Below, one piece after another: positions 38,850 through 47,900 of a stretch of DNA of 64,000 bases. How positions within the stretch are numbered: position 1 is the first letter of the stretch; each line of letters starts with the position of its first letter. The stretch is taken from positions 675,001 to 739,000 of the forward strand of contig VZRZ01006456.1 in assembly GCA_013398175.1 (NCBI GenBank). The letters are read 5' to 3'. The notes beneath the pieces are model-generated. The model was not told the origin of the DNA and made no database searches. It saw nothing but the letters and a program-made list of their open reading frames with translations. Origin of the DNA: Climacteris rufus (Eukaryota > Chordata > Aves > Passeriformes > Climacteridae). A program made the translations under genes and the position numbers.

Positions 38850-40080
38850 TCTAGTGCATGGATTTTCCTTCTGTGTCCTCTATTATTAAATACAAAGAAG
38901 GGCTAAAATTCATTTTAGGATAAAATATTTTGGTTTTTAAATTAGTCTCTTTAATTGGACCTATCATACGAACAATCAAAGTACTTTGAAAAATTACCCA
39001 TAATTTTATTCACATCTTTTCTTTAGTCTTTCACCTGCTGACCTTTTAAGATGGAATAAAATACATTGGTTAGCTTCAGTTGGTCATTACAACTCTCACA
39101 TTCCAGTATGATTTCTCATTGAAAATTAATTCTTTAATTATCTTCATTACCTTTAATCTGTTTAACACTCGTATTGTGTAGGGTTAGAGTAGTCAGACTG
39201 TTAAGTGACATTCAAGTACATTATCAAAGCCTGAGATTACAGGCTTGTACCATTTTCAGTTAAGTTGGTAGAAGCATATAGTGTCACTACTTGGAATATT
39301 AATAAAATAGTCATTAAATATTTCATCTTAAGTATGTAATTAAATGGAGATGGTTAAACTGCAATTAACAATCTTATGTTTTTATTATAACTTATTTTGT
39401 TTCTGATTTCTTGGATGAGAAAAAGTACTACTAAGTCTAATCAAAATTCTTGCAAAATTAATTATATTTGTTTAATTTGCTTGAAGTTCCACAGGACTTC
39501 TATTAATTAACCAATTTTTCTGTCCTCAGCAGGTAAGATCTCTAAGGTTGTTTTTTTAAGGAGTAGTTGAGATAATTTGTTTCAACATACTTTCCTAGGT
39601 GAGTGATTAATAATAATAGTAAAAAATCTGCAGTCCTGAGCATTATGTGTTCTTGTAGGGAGCATGTCCTGCAGGCTTTGTGCCTCATCAAGTGTCAGTC
39701 ATTTAGATGTAGAGTGTCTTTTGAGCTCTGTACCTTAAGCAGCTGTTCTGTGCCAGCTTTGAAACAAAAATGAAATGATCAAAGAGAGTCAAATGGGAAG
39801 GCATTATTCACTGTATCTATTTAACCACAGTGGGTAGATAATATGGCATTCAGATATCCAATAACATATTCAAAATTAAAATTGCATCTATGAGAAGAGC
39901 AATCAATATGGAGATCAGCCATCTGAATTGTCACTGGAGGCTATTTAATCCTTGCACCCTGACTATGACATTTGGTATATCTCAAGAGGTGAAACCCTGC
40001 AGATTGCAAACAGAAAGAGTTAAATTTGCAACATTTGATTTCCTTTAGAGCTTTTATCACAAAAACAGTTTTTTGTCCCA
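38850..40080. promoter_or_regulatory. AT-rich block, candidate conserved non-coding element(s)
   Basis: About 1.2 kb of AT-rich, non-repetitive sequence with many TAAT/ATTA cores (for example around 39130-39150, 39340-39370 and 39460-39520). It has no open frame of note, few CpGs and no transposon signature. The even texture resembles vertebrate developmental non-coding elements. It lies directly left of the composite duplication locus. Function is inference only. Confidence 0.3.
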
Positions 40081-40287
40081 CTTTCTTGTCGTTGTCATGA
40101 GAACAAGACAACATCATTTATATCCTCAGTGTAGTCAGTAGCAAAACTATAAACTTTTAATGCACTTGTACACTTTAACCTTTTTAATATTCAGTATTTT
40201 CATTGGTTGGCCTTTCACCTTTCCTTCATGGGTTATTGAGGCAATAAACAAGGGACTGGGTGAATAATTGGTGACTTAAACTTCGGA

Positions 40288-40485
40288 ACACTGCAAATGT
40301 CACTGACATATTTTACAGCTTTTTTTTTCGTATCTGTGGCACATGGAAATGCCAGTACGATGGACTCAGCCCAGACTGATCAAATCCCTCTTTTCTGTTG
40401 CACATCAAACCCAAAGCTTCCCTGATGAGTCTCCAGAGCACCTCCAGGAGGTGTGCCAGTGCTCGTGGAGGGGCTGGGCAGTGGC
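40288..40485. repeat. Young direct duplication, copy 1 (198 bp)
   Basis: This segment recurs at 41412-41617 in the same orientation. The copies differ by two transitions (a/g in gacata versus gacgta, and c/t in agactga versus agattga), one base in a T run (9 versus 8), and a block where copy 1 has a single a and copy 2 has tgccttcgct. Outside the indels identity is about 99 percent, so the duplication is recent or the second copy is an assembly artefact. The sequence matches no repeat family I know. Both copies keep open frames on both strands, a consequence of the duplication and not evidence of coding. Confidence 0.9.
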
Positions 40486-40782
40486 GTCCTTGGCTCTGGG
40501 CTGCAGGGATGCCAACGCCTGCCTTTGAAACTCGCTCTGGGTACAAGGGGTTTGGAGCCAGGCCTGGCGAGGGGTCTGTGCTGGCTGAGCTCAGAAGAGG
40601 GAGGGTGTCCCTGCAGCCCGGAGACCCCTCTGCCCGTGCTGTGCACAGCTCTGCACAAGTCTCCTGGGGCTTGGTGAGACACTGCATTGGCAGCACTGGG
40701 CAGGCAAATCAGCCTTCTTGTTGCCCATTTTTCACTGTAAAATAGCTAGTTTTCTCTGTTAGACAGTCTCAAGGATGATTTC
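40486..40782. other. GC-rich unique segment between the copies
   Basis: About 300 bp, GC-rich in the first 200 bp and with several CpGs, then AT-rich. Overlapping short frames in several phases resemble nothing known. It is the left part of the 926 bp enclosed by the two direct copies. Confidence 0.6.
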
Positions 40783-41050
40783 TGTAAACATAGCTATGTT
40801 GTTGTAAAAATTATCTTTTTACATTCCTTTCCCATGGACACAGATCCCTTTTGATGGACACTTCTTTTAACCAATATAGTTAGAGACGGAAGTGTTAACT
40901 TTCTCCAATGATCTGTGATTTCAAAAAGTGTATATAAGAATTAAATGAAAGGGGTTTCCCCCCTTTCCGCCCTTGCTCTGAACACAGCCCGAACTCCGGC
41001 TCTCATTATTTCTGCGTCTCGACTGATTACCGGGATAAGCCGTAATAACA
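40783..41050 (+). mobile_element. LTR-like, CpG-dense promoter block (probable solo or partial LTR)
   Basis: The block starts TGTAAACATAG and ends CGTAATAACA, giving possible TG...CA termini. It has the order of an LTR promoter: CCAAT at 40871 and 40904, a TATA box (tatataa, 40931-40937), then a CpG-rich R/U5-like part with about nine CpGs in 110 bp. Just after the TATA box a hairpin forms from gaaagggg (40947-40954) and the complementary cccctttc (40960-40967). I found no matching target duplication (gatttc versus ggcatc), no clear polyadenylation signal and no internal retroviral sequence, so the ends and family are uncertain. The undecayed CpGs suggest it is young. An alternative is a small host promoter. 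Confidence 0.45.
40931..40937 (+). promoter_or_regulatory. TATA box of the LTR-like block
   Basis: tatataa within gtgtatataagaatt, placed 23 bp downstream of a CCAAT motif (40904-40908), with CpG-rich sequence beginning about 30 bp downstream. The arrangement fits a Pol II core promoter; activity is not shown by the sequence. Confidence 0.45.
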
Positions 41051-41140
41051 GGCATCGCGGTAATAACTTCTCTTCTTCCTAGAGAATCCTCAAGAGAGTC
41101 ATCTCTAGCAGAGTATTTATGATGGGGTTACCACATGATG

Positions 41141-41325
41141 GGATAGGGATTTCTTCACAGACACTGTTGTTAAACCTTTGAACGGCCTGCCCAGAGAGCT
41201 GGTGCAGTCCCCATCCCTGCAGGAGTTCCAGAAACAAGTGGGCATGGCACTCCATGGTGATGCGTGAAAAGCTGGACTCAATGATCTTGGAGGTCTTCTC
41301 CAGGCTAAATGTTTCTGTGCTTGTG
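41141..41325 (+). mobile_element. CR1 LINE, truncated 3' end
   Basis: The segment carries hallmark CR1 3' sequence in order: gatttcttcacagacac, aacggcctgcccagagagct, cagtccccatccctgcagga, gttccagaaacaagtgggc, then ggactcaatgatcttggagg and tcttctccaggctaaatg. This is the end of ORF2 and the short 3' region of the avian CR1 family. It is heavily 5' truncated, as most CR1 copies are, and the terminal octamer repeat is decayed (gtttctgtgcttgtg). It lies about 90 bp downstream of the LTR-like block and inside the pair of direct copies. No functional reverse transcriptase is encoded. Confidence 0.92.
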
Positions 41326-41411
41326 TGCACAGAATTGAGTATGGATACAGAATATGTTCAGGGTTTGATTTTCTAGCTGGGATGTTTTTGGTGCTGGGCT
41401 CAGCAGCACAG

Positions 41412-41617
41412 ACACTGCAAATGTCACTGACGTATTTTACAGCTTTTTTTTCGTATCTGTGGCACATGGAAATGCCAGTACGATGGACTCAGCCCAGATT
41501 GATCAAATCCCTCTTTTCTGTTGCACATCAAACCCAAAGCTTCCCTGATGAGTCTCCAGAGCACCTCCAGGTGCCTTCGCTGGTGTGCCAGTGCTCGTGG
41601 AGGGGCTGGGCAGTGGC
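41412..41617. repeat. Young direct duplication, copy 2 (206 bp)
   Basis: Partner of 40288-40485, starting 1124 bp further right. It retains the CpG in gacgta where copy 1 has gacata, and carries tgccttcgct where copy 1 has one base. Sequence beyond both ends is unrelated to the flanks of copy 1. The two copies therefore bracket exactly 926 bp of otherwise unrelated DNA. Confidence 0.9.
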
Positions 41618-44600
41618 AGTGTACTTCCTGTACACCCACTTGGAGAGATTCAGCTGTGAGGGTGCCTTGGGAATGTGTCTTTCCCTGAGGAGTCACTGAC
41701 TCTGCTAATGCCCTGAAGTTAACCTTATCCTTGCTAAGTTCATGTCAAGTGCAGTGGTGGGGGGGTACGTGGGGAGAGAACCTTTGCTGTTTTAGGTGTG
41801 TGTAGCGAGGTGGCTTTGGATGGCAAAGATGAATAGGCTGAGCTGTCCTGACTGCAAAGGAGGCTCGTGGGTTTTTCTGGCTGAAAATCCAGCTATTGAA
41901 GCAAAACGAGCTTATACTTTGGGCTTAAAGACAATATAAAATGAGACCTCTAGAATGTGTCAGCTGATACAAGAGTTGATGTGTTTAGTTCACTGAGTTT
42001 AGAACAAGCTATAAATCAAAGCAGGCACGGGGTTTTTTTATGTATTTTAATGGGGACAACTGCAAGGAGCCAAATGAAGCCCAAAGTTGCAGTAACCAGG
42101 ACAACACAAAGGTTTTAACGAAACTGAACATCAATAAGGAAGGCAAAAACCTGCCCTGTTATGTTTAAATTTTAATAGCTTAGGGACTGGCAGAAGGTTT
42201 CTTTATAATTTTTTTTTATTTGCATGGAACACTTGACCTTTTCTGATGAGCTACCAAATATCAGAAGGGGTTTTATTTTTTCTTTTGGTTAAAAGCATTT
42301 GATCCACATCATTGATTTTAAAAATTTTTAGAAGCATGGTAGCATGGAATTATTCATTTAAAATAAGGAATTTCACACTCCAAATAGTGGGATCAAAATA
42401 AGAGCTCGTGATTTTTACTGCAGCTTTTGTGACTTGAATATTCTGGCTGTTCAGGTGCCCCTCAGCATTTTGAATAGCAAATTGCCCTTAAAGATGTTTA
42501 CATTTGTTTTGCATTAACAATGTAGTTTCTGATTGTATTTGGAATGTTTCTTTATGTTTACATACGAGCTGCTGTACTGAATGCCACCAGCTACAAAGTA
42601 TATGAAATCTTACAGCTCGTGTATTTCAAGGGAAATGGAAGGTCTAGATCATTATTTATGTATGCTGCTGATACTGAGACTGTTGGTGAACAATGGGCAG
42701 AAAAGAGGATATGAGAAGCAAACAATTGTGTCATAAGGGCTCAGAATGAATTTTGTGTTGACAGCAGACCAACACAGGACAAAACTAACAAGGCACAGAA
42801 AGCCTTAAAGCCAGACAATCCCTAATCTTCTAAATGATCCCATTCCCATTGATGTTGACTATTTGCCTGCAGCAAGTTACAGAGTCTTCTTTTGGGAAAG
42901 GGTATTTAACTTTCCTTCTTATTGGGTGTTAGTCTCATTGGAAGAAAGATGGAAGTTAAGTTTCCTCTGAGCTTTCTGTTCACATTTACCTTCTTTTCTG
43001 TTTTCTTATCTCTCCAGACTGTCAAGCTGAAATATGGAACAGTAAACTGTGCAAACAAAAGCCCTTGTTATTTCTTCAAATCTTTCAGCACTGCCTGCCA
43101 TTAAAGCTTTTACCATCCCAAAGACCAACCATTTTAAATTACTGCAATGCTCTGTTTTCTCTAGGTATGCTTTTTATGGAATAAAAGGACGACTACATAA
43201 ATGATCATAAAGTTATCTCTTTAGTAGAAGCAGCCTGCTTGTCAGCTGAGCTGCTCCAGGTAAGCTGCCCTACTGACCTGCCTGCTGCTGGAGCTAATGA
43301 AACACTTGTCTGGAGCAAGAGAGTGCTTTAAAGAACCCAGAGTGGATGAGGCAGGTCCCATAATATTCATAAGATTTGTAGAATCATATAGATATATTCC
43401 TTCCAAGAGAATATATTTATATTATTATAGGATAAGTCCAGAGTTTCTTCAGATAGCAGGACAAGCTAAGCATCTCCTTTTCAAGTGGATTGGTTCTTTC
43501 TTGTTTGTGTTAGGTACAAATGGCAGGATACACAAGACGTCCCTGCTGCCCCATATCCAACCCTCTGTCATACTGGCATGGAGGGAGTAGGACAGAATGG
43601 CAGGAGCTGCACTGCTCTGCTCTCCGAGGTCTCACTTCTGCATCACTCCAGAGCAGCTCCCCAGAGTTAAATTAGACAGTGAGACTGCTCTTGTTTGTGC
43701 AAGGCACATCTTGAATTCTCACAAGCACCTTGCATGTCTGGGCTGCAATATTTCCCTGAGGGAGTGCAACAAACAAGCTTGTTTTGATGAAAACCCACTG
43801 AGAGGTAGGGAATGAGTTCTGCTGGCACTGTGCTGTGGTTCTGCTCAGGGCTGGGGCTGGTCCCAGAGCAGTGCTGGCGAGGACTCAGGCTGTGTTTGTG
43901 ATCTGTGTTCACCCAGGTGATTTCTTGCGGGTTTTTTTCAGGCTGGTTTGCCATGCAGTTTGTTTGAATCTAGAGCTGCCGTTAAAAATGTGCACAAACA
44001 ACTAAAGAATAATAAACTGATGATGTCTCCACTAGTCAGTTCAACTGCTCCAGGCCCCAATCTATTTGCTGTCTCTGGAAACTGTTGTTTGCTCAAGTGA
44101 GAAAATTATAGAGTCCTGTAGGGGTGGAGAGTCAGGTGTACATTTTATCCAGAGAATCTCTATTTTGCTCCAGGTGGAACAGTTTGTAGCACAGCTGTCC
44201 TCAATTCACCTTTTATTTGCAGTGATCTGGCTCTTTGGAACCATAGGAAGTGTCTGTGACTGCTCTAACCCATATTTCATTAAAAGGTTTCAGACATTTT
44301 TTTTTTCTTTTTGCTTGTTTTTCACTAAAGTAAAAAATATTGTCTGCTGCAACATTTATGCCAACTCTGCTGATCTAATTTGTGTTAGAGGTTCACTGGG
44401 TCTTTAAAAACTTGCATGGGGATACATCTGCCCTGTGGGATCTGATCAGATCTGAGTGTTTCTAAAAAGATACAGAAGTACAATTTGGCACTTGGGGTAC
44501 AAAATATTTTCCAAGTAGGGTTTTTCTGGACTTCATATGTGATTTTGGGAATTGTAAACGGAGCACAGAAGCCTCTGCCTTGGGTTCCTTTTAGATACTC

Positions 44601-45224
44601 AGGTTCTGCAAATCTGGATTGACATGTCTTGCTGTCAGCTGCCATGTGCCAAAGTCCATCAGTGGCAAAGGTGAGACAAGCCACATCTTATTTGAAACCT
44701 GTTAGGAAAGTTCTTAAGACTGAATTTCTATGGTCTTCTTTGACTTGGGCTCAATTTGGACCCAAATTTGCACCCTAGTTACAAGACTGTCCTCATTTGT
44801 CTTTACTGAGGATTTCACTGTATCTTCAGTTAGCATGAATGCCACACCAAGTGCTGAATGAGAATGTGGGCTGGAAAGGTGAGCAATATTGCTGCAAAAC
44901 CTGCACTTCTAATGTGCAGTTTACTGTGATGTCAAATATTGCATATTCTCTCCAAATGTTGAATCTTTTCTTCATAAAATTCCCCTTAATATTTGATATC
45001 TAATTAAATACAAAATTACAAATAATCCTAAAATGGTATGGGTCTTAACCCATCTAATAGTGCACAGTGTTGCACATTTTCTTCACTACTGGATGAAAGC
45101 TTATCACAGGGGCCCCAGACATCAGGTCCAACTCCATTTGATCCACTGGGATGGAAAGGTTTTCTCAGCTTGCTGAGTCCTGCTTGCCACGTGTCCCTGC
45201 CTGGCAGTGGCTCAAGGCAGGCAC
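41618..45224. other. Non-coding single-copy DNA
   Basis: No gene seen. 42100-42730 is AT-rich with a palindromic Sox-type word (aacaattgt, about 42721). Around 43000 a pyrimidine-ag string (tttcttatctctccag) resembles a splice acceptor, and an open frame crosses it (42922-43104), but no partner donor or homologue was recognised. A T-rich tract lies at about 44300-44325. The frames at 43297-43590 and 44066-44407 resemble no known protein. Confidence 0.6.

Positions 45225-45251
<27 letters not shown>
45225..45251. repeat. (CTG)9 trinucleotide repeat
   Basis: Nine perfect CTG units (CAG on the minus strand). All reading phases stay open around it, giving leucine, cysteine or alanine runs on one strand and glutamine, alanine or serine runs on the other. 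The frames at 45038-45531 and 45028-45500 are therefore repeat artefacts. The perfect units suggest length polymorphism. No gene context was found. Confidence 0.93.
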
Positions 45252-45253
<2 letters not shown>

Positions 45254-45255
<2 letters not shown>

Positions 45256-47279
45256 CCCCTGGCAAAGAGATGGAAGAGCAGCCCAGCAGCTTGCAGTTGG
45301 TGCTGTGTGCTCTGTGTGTACACTGGCCCATGCCAAGCCATCATGGCCACTCTGGTGTCTTTAGTAAACCTCTGCTGTTCTGCACTAACAGGGGAAAAAG
45401 TTCTTTGTGGTGCATACATCAGGTTAATAGTCAAAATTAGGGGGAAATGGGATAAAGTATTTCCAGGCATTCTTAAAAGGACTGCAGCCTCTGTTGTCAC
45501 TCTGTGCTGCTGTTGTGCTCAGAGAGCATAAATCTCTTCATAACACATCTGTATACAGTGAAAATACTTGGAATGACCAATATAAATGAGCACTCACTGT
45601 GTTTGGTAATTGTCTCTGTTTAGTAGAGAGTGGGTGATTTCATAGGCTAGGAAATAGTTTTTGCAATGGAAATTACTCTGTTACATTCTGTCCTTATATT
45701 GTCATTTGCTCTCCTCAGTGGGAATATATTCATTGTCAGGCTTGCCATACAGTCTGGAGTAGAGAGCAAGCTGATGATTTCATTTAATGGCAATTAGAGT
45801 GATCCAGCTGAAATCCCTGACTATTACAGACAGAGGTATCTCATTAATCTGACAAGGCTTTCTGCTGTGATAGATCTTTACAATGTTCCCTCTTAGAGGA
45901 TTTTTTTAAACCTTAGAGAATTATCTTACAGGATTTTGTGTATAAAGGGTAATATTTCTTAAATTGCTGAAGTTAGGGAATTGAAGGAGTGGTCTCCCCA
46001 GCCCTGAGACTGTGTCTTCAATGGAATATTGAATGGCTCTGGACTACCCAAAGGTCAGTGTCAGTTGGGCCTGATATAATTTCTGTTTTCTTTCAACATC
46101 TGCACTGAGGGATTGGGTGGCTTTGACAAATGCCATTACCTCTTGCTGGCTCTTTCCCTGCTTGTCCATTGTCTCATCTTTCCAGCGTGCAAAATTCCCA
46201 AAGCATGACTTTTTTGTGTGCTTGTATGATGCCAAACACAAAAGGCATTCTGGTGTGGGAATTGCAATACAGACTTTAAGAGATTTTTGCATAAATCACA
46301 GGGAGATGGAATCAACTGTTTATATCAATCTTACACTGGTCCACTTTTTCAAAAATATTTATGTTTCCTGGGCACAGCAAAACTGCAGAATATGCCCTAA
46401 GTGCAAGTGTGATGGGAGCTTTAGGCTGCAGGCTTTCTTGGCTCTGGTGAGGCTGTTCTGTACTCAGAGGAACAGCAGTGCATGGTTCAAAGGGACTCCC
46501 AAGTTGTCCCAGGGGAAAAGAGAATCTTAATCCATCTAGCTCCAGCTGAGGAATTTCTTTGGTGACCGTATATCAAGGCAACTTGCTAAGGCATGTGATA
46601 GCTCAGATCCTTCCCAGAGCCTAAATCAAGTTGGCCAACAGTGGAATGCAATCTTGATCTCATGGAAATCAGCAGCAGCAGTGCCTGGTTTCCTCAGAAG
46701 CTCACACCTACTCTGAAGGATTGCCAAGCACTGCCGTTCAGACTGTCACTGCAGACACTTGGAAGCAGAGCTGCTTTCATGGCCTGTCATGCCTTACACA
46801 ATACATGCCAGTTAAGAGAATAAGTAGAAGTGATACATAATCCCAAAAAGCTGCCAGGTTTCAGTATTCTTAGTTATGTTATTAAGGTTTTACAGGTGTT
46901 CACTGTCTAAGGTTTGCATCTCATGCCCAATAAGTACATCAGGGCTGGATATAGGGCAAGATACAGGGAAGAAAAACAGAATAAAATATGTCATAAATGT
47001 GCATTTGTAAAGAACTGTGTTGCAGGTCACAGAATCTTGCAATAGTGGTCACTGCACAGAAAGGGGTGAGTGGTTGCACAAGATGTCTTGTTTAGAAGTT
47101 GTGCTTTGCCTATTTTACAAACAATAACCAACCTCATAGGGAGTTGGTCAATTTTAAAGTATAAATTAAGGCAGAATGCTTCTTGGGGGAGCATGTAGGA
47201 GTAATAGAGGATGTTAACTGCTGGGAGCCAGCCAGCTGATAGCTGCCATTATTTGCAGCTAAAAAGGGAAATTAAAACA
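45254..47279. other. Non-coding single-copy DNA
   Basis: No supported gene. The largest frame is 46117-46530 (137 codons, plus), overlapped by a minus frame, with no recognised motif. 45770-45880 has an AT-rich, TAAT-containing texture. Nothing else stands out. Confidence 0.65.
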
Positions 47280-47900
47280 TGTGAGTCCACTTCTTCATCA
47301 TTTGATGTTTTTAATAATATTATTAATACACTTTATATTAAACAGTCACCAAAGACAAGGTGAGTGACTAGACATTAAATTAGTGGGCTCTTTTTTCTGC
47401 CCATAAAACCTGTTTAATACTAAGCAGCAAGCCCAAAAGATATTAAAGAACTACAGCTCCTTCGTTCTGCACAATAGCACTTTAAAATAAAGTTAATCTA
47501 ATTCATGATGTGCATCTATAGGTTTTACAAGAACCCATAAATTTCAGGAAATTAACTTCCTTGTAATCACATGTTCAAGCTAGTCTTTTTGAACAGGCAT
47601 TTTATTTTAGGTTAATCACTGCTGATTTTTTTTCTGCTCATGTTCAGTCTCTTGAAAAGGAAAAGAAAGTTGCTTCTATTTTATTTATCAAACTGGGATT
47701 TCTTTCAGTCACTTGTATCAGGAAATGCTTGCTGCTAATGAACGTACAGGCATACATCACTGGATATCTGCTTTCATGTTAATTAGCTAATTACTCAATT
47801 ATTATGCAGATCAGTGAATTTGTCATGTTTTATTTTGCAAAGCAGGGACAAATTTTGAGGTAAGATGAACCAAACTTAACAATATTGGTTTCATCAGTGA
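47280..47900. promoter_or_regulatory. AT-rich block with homeodomain palindrome, candidate enhancer
   Basis: About 620 bp of even, AT-rich, non-repetitive sequence lacking open frames. It contains the 14-bp perfect palindrome taattagctaatta (47780-47793), which presents two TAATTA homeodomain cores back to back, followed at 47797-47810 by caattattatgcag with an octamer-like atgcagat. The density of TAAT/ATTA words is high throughout. The layout fits a developmental enhancer core, but AT-rich neutral DNA yields such words by chance, so confidence is low. Confidence 0.35.
47780..47793. promoter_or_regulatory. Palindromic paired homeodomain-type site
   Basis: taattagctaatta is its own reverse complement and contains two TAATTA cores. 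Homeodomain proteins bind TAAT cores, and symmetric pairs can recruit dimers. A few palindromes of this length are expected by chance in 64 kb, so its weight comes only from the surrounding block. Confidence 0.4.

Noticed and set aside
40292..41604. Reading the 200-bp direct copies as the LTR pair of a small retrotransposon (internal TG and CA dinucleotides)
   Set aside because: Identity extends beyond the TG and CA on both sides, the flanks show no target duplication, and there is no primer-binding site, polypurine tract or polyadenylation signal.
40343..41699. The same predicted peptide start (MEMPVRWTQPR) in two frames, suggesting a duplicated gene
   Set aside because: The shared peptide merely reflects the 198-bp DNA duplication. 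The two frames diverge as soon as the copies end, and both opposite-strand frames are equally open.
42922..43104. Possible exon around tttcttatctctccag near 43000
   Set aside because: No donor site or partner exon that keeps a frame, and no recognisable protein sequence on either side.
45028..45531. Polyglutamine- and polyleucine-containing open frames
   Set aside because: Each strand and phase of (CTG)9 gives a homopolymer run; the flanking residues show no family resemblance and no exon structure.
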